DNA of 46,891 bases from Akkermansia muciniphila (GTDB taxonomy: Bacteria; Verrucomicrobiota; Verrucomicrobiia; Verrucomicrobiales; Akkermansiaceae): positions 1 to 46,891 of the forward strand of contig CAMAQB010000013.1 in assembly GCA_945860285.1 (NCBI GenBank), written 5' to 3'. The notes under the pieces are model-generated. The model did no database searches, was not told the origin of the DNA, and saw nothing but the letters and a program-made list of their open reading frames with translations. Positions 16,230 through 23,510 of the stretch are shown here, one piece after another (within the stretch, counting starts at the first letter, position 1; every line of letters begins with the position of its first letter). Made by a program: the position numbers and the translations under genes.

Positions 16230-16391
16230 TCAAGAGCGACCCGCGATCTCGAATTTCCAGCAGCGTACGATTTTCCCCCGCTGGCGCAAGATCGGTGCGG
16301 CCAACTCCTGCAACCGCACCACGGCACGCAGTTTTTCTTCGATGGGCCGCCGCGCCAGTTCGTGGCGGCGGCGCTCCTTGCCAGCCAGCAT
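16230..16391 (-). CDS. Small helical protein paired with nucleotidyltransferase
   Basis: 53 or so residues, starting MLAGKERRRHELAR, with ATG at 16391 five bases after the stop of the nucleotidyltransferase gene; an alternative ATG at 16415 would overlap that gene. The body RPIEEKLRAVVRLQELAAPI is an amphipathic helix, followed by a basic R-G-K-I-V-R-C-W end. I do not know a named family, but small ORFs of this shape (PxxEKLRxxxxLQxxAAPIL) next to nucleotidyltransferase genes look familiar from other environmental bacteria; that is recollection, not a search result. Its tight coupling suggests an antitoxin, cofactor or substrate of the enzyme. Confidence 0.6.
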   Translation of the reverse strand: MLAGKERRRHELARRPIEEKLRAVVRLQELAAPILRQRGKIVRCWKFEIAGRS

Positions 16392-16396
16392 TTGGT

Positions 16397-16900
16397 TTAT
16401 GTTGTGGACTTCCATTTGTTGAAGCGTTCGGTCAGTTGGTGGCGTTCGAGGGCCTCGCGAAGGTAGTCTGCATCCAGTTCCACTTGCTGCATAAAAGCGG
16501 CAAACCGCTGCCGGTCCTTGTCCCGGCCCGTCTGTATCATGATCGCCGCGAGGTGTTCCGGTCGCAGCACCCGCGTTACGGTTTCCGCGTAGCGAGTCTC
16601 CCTCGCCTCGGTCAACGCCTCCTCCAGCAACGGGTTGTAGGCCGGAAGAAATTGCACCGGCATACCCTCCACCAGCAAACATTCGCCTTCCTCCTCGCAG
16701 CCGCGTCGTTTCAACGACTCGTAGATTGGGGCCAGCGTCAGCAGCCCGCCGGATGTCTGCGGAAGCAGGACGAACACGTCCAGATCGAAGGTAAGAAACG
16801 GCTCCATATAGAAGATCGCCCCAACCGCACCGCCGATCGCATAGCGGCTGATCACGCCCTCGCATTCCAGCTCGTTCAATACTTGCAAAGTCGCTTCCAT
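16397..16900 (-). CDS. Nucleotidyltransferase-like protein (Pol-beta/AbiEii-like fold)
   Basis: 167 aa. The N-terminal part has the nucleotidyltransferase signature: YAIGGAVGA (Gly23-Gly24) and, 14 residues later, the metal-binding pair D39-L-D41 in FLTFDLDVFVLLP. The second half has the helical PEHLAAIMIQTGRDKDRQR block, typical of AbiEii/DUF6036-type nucleotidyltransferases. Such enzymes are known in toxin-antitoxin and abortive-infection systems, where they add nucleotides to RNA or protein. It has a strong Shine-Dalgarno (AAGGAG, 6 nt before the ATG), unlike almost all other genes here, which supports foreign origin. It lies between the two cysC repeats, next to a small partner gene and close to hipBA. 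Confidence 0.72.
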   Translation of the reverse strand: MEATLQVLNELECEGVISRYAIGGAVGAIFYMEPFLTFDLDVFVLLPQTSGGLLTLAPIYESLKRRGCEEEGECLLVEGMPVQFLPAYNPLLEEALTEARETRYAETVTRVLRPEHLAAIMIQTGRDKDRQRFAAFMQQVELDADYLREALERHQLTERFNKWKSTT

Positions 16901-16930
16901 CGTTTACTCCTTCACGATCCGCACCCTCAA

Positions 16931-17137
16931 TCACTCATTCCCGCACGGGTTCACCACTTGCACCGCCACCACGGGCATCCCGCCCTTGCCCGGGCACCCG
17001 GCCGCGTTGGCGATGGTTGATTTCCCCGAACCGGAGAGCCCGCACAGCCAAATGACAATGCCGCGCTGACCTAACAAACTCTTCTTATCTTGGCGCTGGA
17101 GGAAGCGGTGGAATTCCATGTGGATGTTTTGTTGCAT
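16931..17137 (-). pseudogene. Truncated second copy of cysC
   Basis: Starts MQQNIHMEFHRFLQRQDKKS and keeps the P-loop GLSGSGKST, then leaves the cysC sequence after residue 46 (IANAA) and runs into 22 unrelated residues before stopping. Without the rest of the kinase it cannot be an APS kinase. Numerous substitutions relative to the intact copy show that the duplication is not very recent, or that the copy came from a related strain. Its upstream sequence is a copy of the cysC upstream region and may drive the nucleotidyltransferase gene behind it. Confidence 0.88.
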
Positions 17138-17189
17138 TGCTTTGCTTTGCCACGCTACATGCCGATGCGGGTCGTGTAAAGATCGGATC
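17000..17189 (-). repeat. Direct repeat copy B: remnant cysC 5' end plus upstream sequence
   Basis: 190 bp matching copy A (15943-16128). Together the repeats bracket 16129-16999, which contains the nucleotidyltransferase and its small partner. The repeat ends 46 bp after the hipA stop. Confidence 0.85.
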
Positions 17190-17235
17190 TAAGGAACTTG
17201 CGGTCCGACATCTTCGACACTGGATTCGTCGCTAC

Positions 17236-18540
17236 TCATTTTTTCGGGAAAGTCATCCGGTGTGTCTTTTGGATTTTTTCGCGCCAGTCGTCGGCGAGCC
17301 GCGCCTCGGCCGCAAAATCCGGCCAGCATTGCACCGCCGCCCGCACTTCCTCGATGATGGTTGCGGCGCGTCCGCGTTTCATCACCGCCGCTTTCGCGCA
17401 GGCCGCAAAATCTTCCTGCACAAAACCGTCGCGCTTGCCGTTCAGAGTCATCTGGTGCGTGGCAGTCCACAAACCGGTCGGATTGAAGCTGTAGGTCACA
17501 TCGAAGGCCGGCGCGAGCGACCATTCGCCCTGCCGGTTCATCAGAAACGCGATGTTCTTCACATGATCATCCTGATTCCGCGCCACGATGTTGAACACCA
17601 TCCGCCGGAACTGCTGTTCCACTTCCGCCATCGGCAGCTTGAGCTGGCGAACCGTCAGCAGCGCCTGCTCGTAGGCGTAGGCGCCAGGCTGATTGAAATC
17701 GAAATGCGCCAGCGCACAGAGCGACTGCATGTGCAGCTTCGCCCCGCCGGCCAGGCGATCAAAGCGGCGCGTCATGAAATGCCGCCGCCCGTTTTCCTCC
17801 AGAAGGCGGCATTCGCTCATCGAGATGCCCGCCGCCTTCGCCATCAGGTAGTAAGCATACTCGATCGCACCGTAGCCCTTCGGGTCTTCGAGTTCCTTGT
17901 CCTTGTTGCCCGCCACGCCGTCGAATTTCAGCAACCAGTAATCGAAGCCCTCGCCCGCAGTGATCTGGCCGGAACGCACCTCGTTTGTCGCGCGATTCCA
18001 CGCAATCACGGCCTTGGCCCGCGCGCCACCGGCTGAAGTTCCCACCTGCAGAATGTCGCGCAGCGCCTTCTCCTTCCCCGTCTCGTGAAAATGCCCCCGC
18101 ACATCGCCGCGATGCGTAAGCACCTCGCTTGCGAGCCGCACCAGAGCGTCGATCTCGATTTTCGATGACGTACGCGACTTCGGCCCCTGCACCGGCGCGA
18201 ACTCCAGCGCGCCCATTCCCCGCGCGCCGGTATAGCAAAGGCGCTCCACCGCTTGGAAACTCTCCGGCGTCCGACCCTGCGTGGCCAGCCAGGCATCGAT
18301 CAAGGAGTTGCCGAACTTGTCCGGCAGCGAATCCGCAAGCAACCCTGGCAAACCGTGAAACGTGCTCCGGGACAACGTGGGAAATTCATACACCTGTTGA
18401 TGCAACGGCATCGCCAGCGGCGAAAGCTCGATCCCGCTCCTGGCAAATGCGGGGTCGTATTGGAACGCCGCGACTTCCCTCCCTTCCTCGAGCGAAACCG
18501 CACCAATGGTGCGTCCCCAAAGCTGCACCTCCGCGATCAT
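17236..18540 (-). CDS. hipA: HipA-type serine/threonine kinase toxin
   Basis: 434 aa type II toxin of the HipBA family; such kinases phosphorylate translation targets (GltX in E. coli) and cause dormancy. The HipA N-terminal domain covers ~1-100 (FHGLPGLLADSLPDKFGN). The kinase core has the Gly-rich loop VGTSAGGARAK (167-176), the catalytic motif NQDDHVKN with Asp324 as likely catalytic base, and the metal-binding AFDVTYS with Asp347. All key residues are kept, so it should be active. The start overlaps the hipB stop in ATGA, the normal arrangement. Its placement beside the cysC remnant and a second toxin-like pair suggests a small acquired island. Confidence 0.9.
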   Translation of the reverse strand: MIAEVQLWGRTIGAVSLEEGREVAAFQYDPAFARSGIELSPLAMPLHQQVYEFPTLSRSTFHGLPGLLADSLPDKFGNSLIDAWLATQGRTPESFQAVERLCYTGARGMGALEFAPVQGPKSRTSSKIEIDALVRLASEVLTHRGDVRGHFHETGKEKALRDILQVGTSAGGARAKAVIAWNRATNEVRSGQITAGEGFDYWLLKFDGVAGNKDKELEDPKGYGAIEYAYYLMAKAAGISMSECRLLEENGRRHFMTRRFDRLAGGAKLHMQSLCALAHFDFNQPGAYAYEQALLTVRQLKLPMAEVEQQFRRMVFNIVARNQDDHVKNIAFLMNRQGEWSLAPAFDVTYSFNPTGLWTATHQMTLNGKRDGFVQEDFAACAKAAVMKRGRAATIIEEVRAAVQCWPDFAAEARLADDWREKIQKTHRMTFPKK

Positions 18541-18890
18541 AACGTCTCACCCCAGGTCCACTTTTTCGACTGCTCCGCAACGGCCTTTTTGCCTGTGGCC
18601 CGCTGTCGTTTCCGGCTTTGCATTTTCAATTGCGCCATCGGACTGGCCGTTTCCTCCGGGACAAACGCATCAAACCGCTCCAGCAAACCGAGCACCCGGC
18701 AGACCCGCACAAAGCCCGAAAGCTGCGTCGCCACTTCCCCCGATTCCAGTCGTTCCACGGTCCGTTTCGATACCCCGGCCTGCTCCGCCAGCGCCGCCTG
18801 TGTCAGGTTGCGCACAATGCGCGCAGCCGCCAAACGCCCGCCCAACTCTTTCAGCAGGCTTTCATCACTCAGTTGCGAGGAAATTTTCAT
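18537..18890 (-). CDS. hipB: HipB-like XRE-family antitoxin
   Basis: 117 aa antitoxin and autorepressor. A Cro/C1-type helix-turn-helix is clear at ~18-70: LAAARIVRNLTQAALAEQAG then VSKRTVERLESGE. The C-terminal tail is basic and probably flexible (QSRKRQRATGKKAVAEQ), as expected for the part lost to proteolysis. It overlaps hipA by 4 nt. Upstream lie three TGACGA(C/G)TT copies and inverted TTCGTC elements that are good candidates for its binding sites. Confidence 0.88.
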   Translation of the reverse strand: MKISSQLSDESLLKELGGRLAAARIVRNLTQAALAEQAGVSKRTVERLESGEVATQLSGFVRVCRVLGLLERFDAFVPEETASPMAQLKMQSRKRQRATGKKAVAEQSKKWTWGETL

Positions 18891-18903
18891 AACGCAACAA
18901 ATA

Positions 18904-18979
18904 TGACGAGTTAAGCCGAAAAATCAATTTTATTCGTCGAAAATGACGACTTATTTAAAATCGCTACTTGTGACGACTT
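18904..18979 (-). promoter_or_regulatory. Repeated operator-like sites upstream of hipB
   Basis: TGACGAGTT at 18904-18912 and TGACGACTT at 18944-18952 and 18971-18979 share TGACGA(C/G)TT in the same orientation. The middle copy is part of a dyad, TCGTC (18934-18938) N6 GACGA (18945-18949). The first copy is 14 bp upstream of the hipB ATG. Multiple half-sites at a toxin-antitoxin promoter fit cooperative autorepression. Confidence 0.6.
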
Positions 18980-18993
18980 GGAGGCAAAAATCG

Positions 18994-19023
18994 AAACAAT
19001 TCGTCAATAATGGCGAATTGTTT
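18994..19023 (-). promoter_or_regulatory. Perfect 10-bp inverted repeat between hipB and the small membrane gene
   Basis: AAACAATTCG (18994-19003), 10-nt spacer, CGAATTGTTT (19014-19023). On the minus strand it lies after the small membrane-protein gene and is followed by CGATTTTTG, so it may work as a weak terminator. It also contains the TTCGTC element seen in the hipB operator region and could instead be a distal operator. Confidence 0.45.
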
Positions 19024-19063
19024 GGAATTTACTGAAATAGCGCCCCTATCGCTGCGCCGCCGA

Positions 19064-19315
19064 CTAGCCCTTGGGCGTTTCGATGGCCGGGGCCGGGGCT
19101 TGTTGGTTGATCGGCGGCACCTTGTTGCCGACCATGCGGCTGACCAGGAGAGCGAGAAAGGCCGCCGCGCCGAGCATCGCGAGGAAGAGCATCACCACCA
19201 CGCCGAAATGCGGGCGGAAACGGGGGTGAATGGCTTTCCTGGCAAAACGCCATGACACCAGCAACGCAATCAACGCACCAATGCCGAAGGAGATCCAAAA
19301 TGCTTCAAGATTCAT
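19064..19315 (-). CDS. Small two-helix membrane protein, unknown function
   Basis: 83 aa from the ATG at 19315, chosen because the first hydrophobic helix (FWISFGIGALIALLVSW) begins there; the upstream extension is Cys-rich and not protein-like. A second helix runs VVVMLFLAMLGAAAFLALLV, and the tail is Pro/Ala-rich. No family recognised. It is the last gene on the minus strand before hipBA and lies 99 bp after the NusG-like gene. Confidence 0.55.
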   Translation of the reverse strand: MNLEAFWISFGIGALIALLVSWRFARKAIHPRFRPHFGVVVMLFLAMLGAAAFLALLVSRMVGNKVPPINQQAPAPAIETPKG

Positions 19316-19414
19316 GCGATAGATCGATTCCGCACGCGCATTTTGCGTGCAGGCATCGCCGCCATGACAGCAAGAATTTTGCAAAAGGCAATCACAATCT
19401 GTGCTGCCGGATGG

Positions 19415-19951
19415 CTACGACTCGGGGAGAGGTCGCCGGGGCAGCAACAGGGTAAAAATATCGACATCCACCGCATGGGTTTGTCCCAGGAATTCAAGCA
19501 ACACCTTCACCCTCTCGGCACCGGGCAGCACCTCGATGATGACCCCCTTCATCCCCTGCAGCGGACCCGTGGCCAGCTCCACTTCATCGCCGGTCTCGAA
19601 TTGCGGCCGGACGATCAACACTTCATCCACGGCGTGTTCTTGCCAGGCTTGCCTCATCGCATCGATGAAGTTGTCGGGCACTTCGGGAACCACGCCGCCG
19701 AATTTGACAAATCCGCGCACGCCATGGCAAAACGAAACCGCGCGCTCCACGTCCTCCCTGTGAAATTGCGCGAGCACGTATCCAGGAAACAGAGCCTCCT
19801 GCCACCAGACCTTGCCTCTTCTGGTGGCCTTGCGGTAGCGCAGCATCGGACAAAAAACCTCCACCCCTTCAATCTCGCGCAGATGATCCGCCGCCAAGCG
19901 CTCCCGTTTGGTCTGCGTCCTCAAGCAATACCATTTTCTCAAGTGCTCCAT
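19415..19951 (-). CDS. NusG/RfaH-family transcription antitermination protein
   Basis: 178 aa. The NGN domain (~1-110) shows KWYCLRTQTKRERLAADHLR, VEVFCPMLRYRKATRRGKV and the hallmark ALFPGYVLAQF; a KOW domain follows (GDEVELATGPLQGMKGVIIEV). The ATG at 19951 is two bases after the stop of the upstream gene and has GGGAG seven bases before it. Specialised NusG paralogues of this kind (RfaH, UpxY, LoaP) help RNA polymerase read through long operons, often for polysaccharides. No polysaccharide operon lies here, so the target is elsewhere. Co-transcribed with the GbsR-type regulator and pabB. Confidence 0.85.
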   Translation of the reverse strand: MEHLRKWYCLRTQTKRERLAADHLREIEGVEVFCPMLRYRKATRRGKVWWQEALFPGYVLAQFHREDVERAVSFCHGVRGFVKFGGVVPEVPDNFIDAMRQAWQEHAVDEVLIVRPQFETGDEVELATGPLQGMKGVIIEVLPGAERVKVLLEFLGQTHAVDVDIFTLLLPRRPLPES

Positions 19952-19952
19952 G

Positions 19953-20477
19953 CTACTCTCCCAACATCCGTTGCAACAGCGGCAGCACAATGCGGCCACG
20001 GGTCATCCACGCCTCCAGCTTGAGCATGCGGGACCGGTAGTGCTTGCGCAGCACCTTGTCTTCTTCGCGCGATGCCAGCGTCAACAGCTCGCCGACCTTG
20101 CCCTTGCCACTCTCGAGGTGCGGCCTGACCTCCTCGCGGATGAAACCGCCGACCAGGCGTTTGAGATCGACATCCGGTTGATACAAGGTCCGCCGTCCGC
20201 CGTGCCCATTGACCTCCTTGAGCGCGCCAAGCTTGCGCAGCATCCGCAGACCCTGGCTTGCCGAACCTTTGCTGAGGTTCAGTTTGTCCACGACATCGTC
20301 GAGCGACAACGGTTCGGGCGCGACAAACATCAGTCCGTAAATTTCTCCGAGTGACTTCGGCAGTCCCAGCACCCTCACGCCATCGACAAAAAACCCGACT
20401 ACCTGGCGTTCGAGAACGCTCAGTTTGGCATAAGGGTAATCATCCCGTTCGGGCGCGGATTTCACTGGGGAATTCAT
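19953..20477 (-). CDS. GbsR/MarR-family transcriptional regulator
   Basis: 174 aa. The winged helix-turn-helix lies at ~40-105: GLPKSLGEIYGLMFVAPEPLS, then LDDVVDKLNLSKGSASQGLRML, then a wing with GHGGRRTLYQP. This is the GbsR/OpcR type, known in Bacillus to control glycine betaine synthesis and uptake. The C-terminal half is helical and probably dimerises. It starts 6 bp after the pabB stop, and an extensive perfect palindrome lies 13 bp upstream of its ATG, inside the end of pabB, a probable autoregulatory operator. Confidence 0.82.
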   Translation of the reverse strand: MNSPVKSAPERDDYPYAKLSVLERQVVGFFVDGVRVLGLPKSLGEIYGLMFVAPEPLSLDDVVDKLNLSKGSASQGLRMLRKLGALKEVNGHGGRRTLYQPDVDLKRLVGGFIREEVRPHLESGKGKVGELLTLASREEDKVLRKHYRSRMLKLEAWMTRGRIVLPLLQRMLGE

Positions 20478-20483
20478 AGCGCT

Positions 20484-21773
20484 TCAGGCAATATTGTTCA
20501 ATTCTTTTTGAACAATATTTTGCCATTTCTCCAGTGCTGTTTGCAAACCCCGTGCCTTGTGAAGTGTTTCCTCGTATTCTTTTTCGGGATCGGAATCCGC
20601 CACGATCCCGGCACCGACGTGATAATGGATGCTGTGATTTTCGCGAATCAGGCTGCGAATGACGATGTTCATCCGGCATTCGCCATTGAAGCCAAGGCAT
20701 GCGATCGAGCCGCAGTACAATCCGCGCGATACGGGTTCGAGCATCCCGATGATTTCCATCGCCCGCTTTTTCGGCGCGCCGGTGATGCTGCCGCCCGGAA
20801 AACAGGCGCGCAGAACATCAATCGCATCCAGCCCGGAGCGCAACTGGCCGCGAACGGTCGATACCAGATGAAAAACCTGCTCCAGTTTTTCGAGTTGCAG
20901 CATTTCATCCACCCGGACCGAACCGAATTCGCAGACCTTGCCGAGATCGTTGCGCAGCAGGTCGGTGATCATCACCAGCTCCGAAATTTCCTTGGCGGAT
21001 GTCTGGAGTTCGTAAGCGGAACGCAGGTCCTCGCTGGGATCGTCAAAACGCGGCCTGGTGCCCTTGATCGGACGGGTTTCAAGCATCGATCCGCTGATTT
21101 TCACAAATGTTTCCGGAGAGGAACACAGCACCTCGCGACCGCCCAAGCGAAGCCACGCGGACATCGGCGCGGGCGAACATTCGCGCAACCTTTCATACAA
21201 TCCGAACAAGTCCGCATCGTCGGGGCACGCGGCCTGGAATTTCTGGCTCAGGTTGACCTGATAGATGTCGCCAGCCGCAATCCACCGCTGGGCCAGACGG
21301 ACTTTTTCGACAAATTGTTCGCGACTCATCAGCGCAGAAAATTCCCCGATCGGACGCGCCGCCGCGAACGGTGAGGGCTCCCGCATTTTCGACGACAAAG
21401 TGCCGCGCTCGATCCACTCGCCACTGTGATGGCAATGGACCAGCATGTGAGGATAGACGCCGAAATGATAGGTGCCGTCGTACTCGATCCAGCCGCACAT
21501 GCCGCCGAGAGGAAAACCCCGGTCCATTTCCACCCGACCGCCCTTCATCAAAGCCTCCTGCAGCTGCGCCGCATCCTCCTCGCAGCCCAGCGAACCGGTC
21601 AGCAGTTGCACGGGTTCCGCCGCGATGATCGAAACCGCCGCTCCGCCACCCGAAGGCAAGTGGCCCGAGCTGTCGAAAAACACAAGGCCTTCGAGATGGC
21701 GCAGCCGCGCCACCACCTCGACCGGCGACATGCCGGACAATGCAGCAAGCGGACGGCCCGATTCATCGTTCAC
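20484..21773 (-). CDS. pabB: Aminodeoxychorismate synthase component I
   Basis: 429 aa chorismate-utilising enzyme; with PabA it makes 4-amino-4-deoxychorismate for folate. The C-terminal chorismate-binding domain shows GDIYQVNLSQKF, the PIKGTRPR motif (Pro235-Ile-Lys237-Gly-Thr239; Lys in this position marks PabB rather than TrpE, which has PIAGT), ELVMITDLLRNDLG, and FPGGSITGAPKKRAMEII. The start is a GTG at 21773; an ATG 14 codons inside (MSPVEVV) is an alternative. First gene of the pabB-gbsR-nusG run. An inverted repeat is found 18-48 bp upstream of the GTG. Confidence 0.9.
   Translation of the reverse strand: MNDESGRPLAALSGMSPVEVVARLRHLEGLVFFDSSGHLPSGGGAAVSIIAAEPVQLLTGSLGCEEDAAQLQEALMKGGRVEMDRGFPLGGMCGWIEYDGTYHFGVYPHMLVHCHHSGEWIERGTLSSKMREPSPFAAARPIGEFSALMSREQFVEKVRLAQRWIAAGDIYQVNLSQKFQAACPDDADLFGLYERLRECSPAPMSAWLRLGGREVLCSSPETFVKISGSMLETRPIKGTRPRFDDPSEDLRSAYELQTSAKEISELVMITDLLRNDLGKVCEFGSVRVDEMLQLEKLEQVFHLVSTVRGQLRSGLDAIDVLRACFPGGSITGAPKKRAMEIIGMLEPVSRGLYCGSIACLGFNGECRMNIVIRSLIRENHSIHYHVGAGIVADSDPEKEYEETLHKARGLQTALEKWQNIVQKELNNIA
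20490..20519 (-). promoter_or_regulatory. Perfect 12-bp palindrome at the pabB/regulator junction
   Basis: AATATTGTTCAA (20490-20501), 6-nt spacer, TTGAACAATATT (20508-20519). It lies within the last codons of pabB and 13 bp before the regulator ATG. As DNA it looks like a MarR/GbsR operator; as RNA it would form a stable hairpin, with the T-rich loop on the plus strand. The coding constraint makes chance conservation of 24 paired bases unlikely. Confidence 0.65.
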
Positions 21774-21790
21774 AGCCGCAACAAAGACCC

Positions 21791-21821
21791 CCGGAGATTG
21801 TGAAGCAAGTGAAATCTCCGG
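21791..21821 (-). promoter_or_regulatory. Inverted repeat in the pabB upstream region
   Basis: CCGGAGATT (21791-21799), 13-nt spacer, AATCTCCGG (21813-21821). It ends 18 bp before the pabB GTG. If transcribed it would form a 9-bp hairpin in the leader; otherwise it could be an operator shared by the divergent glycoside hydrolase gene. Confidence 0.45.
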
Positions 21822-21911
21822 AAAACGAAGTACGAGAACGCATGGGGATTATTGACTTGTCGCGCTCACCGCCCGGTGACAGACTGTTGATCGCTCCCAT
21901 TGCCCATTCCC

Positions 21912-23510
21912 ATGAATCGCTTTTCCCGTTTCCTCCGCTGCATCATTCTGCCGGCCTGCATTCCATCGATCATCAATGCGGCGGAAAGCCACCTGCTGAA
22001 GGCAGAGGATTTCAAACATCACATCGAGCAGTTCAATACAAACGACCGTGAATTGTACAAAGGAGCCATCGACAATGCCGCCGCCTGGGAATTTCTCCGC
22101 GAGCGCATGCCCTTGTTCGAGTGCCCTGATGCGGACATCACCCTGAGCTATTATTTCCGTTGGTGGACCTATCGCAAGCACATCAAAAAGACACCTGCGG
22201 GATTCATCGTTGACGAATTCCTTCCCGACGTGAGTTGGGCGGGCAAATACAACTCGATCAACTGCGCGGCGGGCCACCACATCTATGAGGGCCGCTGGCT
22301 GCGCGACACCGCCATTCTCGACGACTACGACGCCTTCTGGTTTGGCAAGGGCGGCAACCCGCGCAGTTATTCGTTCTGGGCCGCCGATGCCATCTGGCAG
22401 CGCTACTGCGTGACAGGCGACAACAGCGAGGCGCTGCGATTGCTGCCCGCGTTGATTGCCAACTTTGGCGAGTGGGAAAAATCACGTCGCGATGCCAACG
22501 GCCTCTACTGGCAGATCGATGATCGCGACGGCATGGAAGCGTCGATCGGCGGCAGCGGCTACCGGGCGACGATCAACAGTTATCAATTTGGCGATGCGCG
22601 GGCGATAGCCAACATCGCTGAGCTGGCAGGTAAAACGAATGTCGCAACGGAATTTCGACAAAAAGCGGCATCGATCAAAACGCTGGTGCAGGAAAAATTA
22701 TGGGATGCCGACGCGCAATTTTTCAAAGTCCTGCCGCGCGGGGAAAACACCCAACTTGTCGACGTGCGCGAACTGCACGGCTTCACCCCATGGTATTTCA
22801 ACTTGCCCGACCCGCAATTCCATGTCGCGTGGAAACAGTTGACCGATTCCCGGGGTTTTGCCGCGCCCTTTGGTTTCACCACCGCAGAGCAGCGGCATCC
22901 GCAATTCGCCCTTTCCTACCAGGGACATGAGTGCCAGTGGAACGGCCCGGTCTGGCCTTATGCCACATCGATCACGCTCACCGGCCTCGCGAATCTGCTC
23001 AACGGTCCGGCTCAGGATGTCATCAGCGCGCGGGATTATTTTGCCGCACTGCGGACCTACGCCAAATCCCAAAGGCTCAAACTCGATGACGGACGCATCG
23101 TGCCCTGGATTGACGAAAACCAGAATCCCCTCACCGGCGATTGGATCTCGCGCACCCGCTTGAAAAGCTGGAAGAACAACACCTGGGATGCCGGCAAGGG
23201 CGGTGAGGAGCGCGGCAAGGACTACAACCACTCGACCTTCTGCGACCTGGTGATCACCGGTCTTTGCGGGTTGAGGCCGCGAGCCGACAACACGGTGGAA
23301 GTAAACCCGTTGACACCCGTTGAATGGCCGTACTTTTGCATCGACCGCATTCCCTATCACGGTCACGAACTGAGCATTTTCTACGATGCCGGCGGCACCC
23401 GCTACAACAAGGGCAAGGGACTGCATGTTCTGGTTGACGGTCATGAAATTTCCTCATCAAAGACACCCAGGCGATTGACCGCTCCATTGCCGTTGCGCCC
23501 GACCCAATGA
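21912..23510 (+). CDS. Secreted (alpha/alpha)6 glycoside hydrolase, MGH1/GH63/trehalase-like
   Basis: 532 aa from the ATG at 21912, where a signal peptide begins (MNRFSRFLRCIILPACI, cleavage near INA-AE); an in-frame ATG 12 bp upstream is less leader-like. The body has aromatic and acidic motifs of an (alpha/alpha)6 barrel: FRWWTYRKH, GRWLRDTAILDDYDAFWF, YWQIDDRDGMEASIGGSGYRATINSYQFGDA in pieces, WNGPVWPYATS, and a C-terminal beta segment. WNGPVWP and the order of blocks resemble the mannosylglycerate hydrolase-like and GH63 families. Substrate cannot be stated; an alpha-linked glycan is likely. A possible promoter (TTGTCG 21857-21862, 17 nt, CAGACT 21880-21885) is weak. Divergent from pabB. 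Confidence 0.75.
   Translation: MNRFSRFLRCIILPACIPSIINAAESHLLKAEDFKHHIEQFNTNDRELYKGAIDNAAAWEFLRERMPLFECPDADITLSYYFRWWTYRKHIKKTPAGFIVDEFLPDVSWAGKYNSINCAAGHHIYEGRWLRDTAILDDYDAFWFGKGGNPRSYSFWAADAIWQRYCVTGDNSEALRLLPALIANFGEWEKSRRDANGLYWQIDDRDGMEASIGGSGYRATINSYQFGDARAIANIAELAGKTNVATEFRQKAASIKTLVQEKLWDADAQFFKVLPRGENTQLVDVRELHGFTPWYFNLPDPQFHVAWKQLTDSRGFAAPFGFTTAEQRHPQFALSYQGHECQWNGPVWPYATSITLTGLANLLNGPAQDVISARDYFAALRTYAKSQRLKLDDGRIVPWIDENQNPLTGDWISRTRLKSWKNNTWDAGKGGEERGKDYNHSTFCDLVITGLCGLRPRADNTVEVNPLTPVEWPYFCIDRIPYHGHELSIFYDAGGTRYNKGKGLHVLVDGHEISSSKTPRRLTAPLPLRPTQ

Noticed and set aside
16230-16934. Long minus-strand frame over the nucleotidyltransferase gene
   Set aside because: Only its last 54 codons lie beyond the nucleotidyltransferase and look protein-like; the rest is an alternative frame of that gene.
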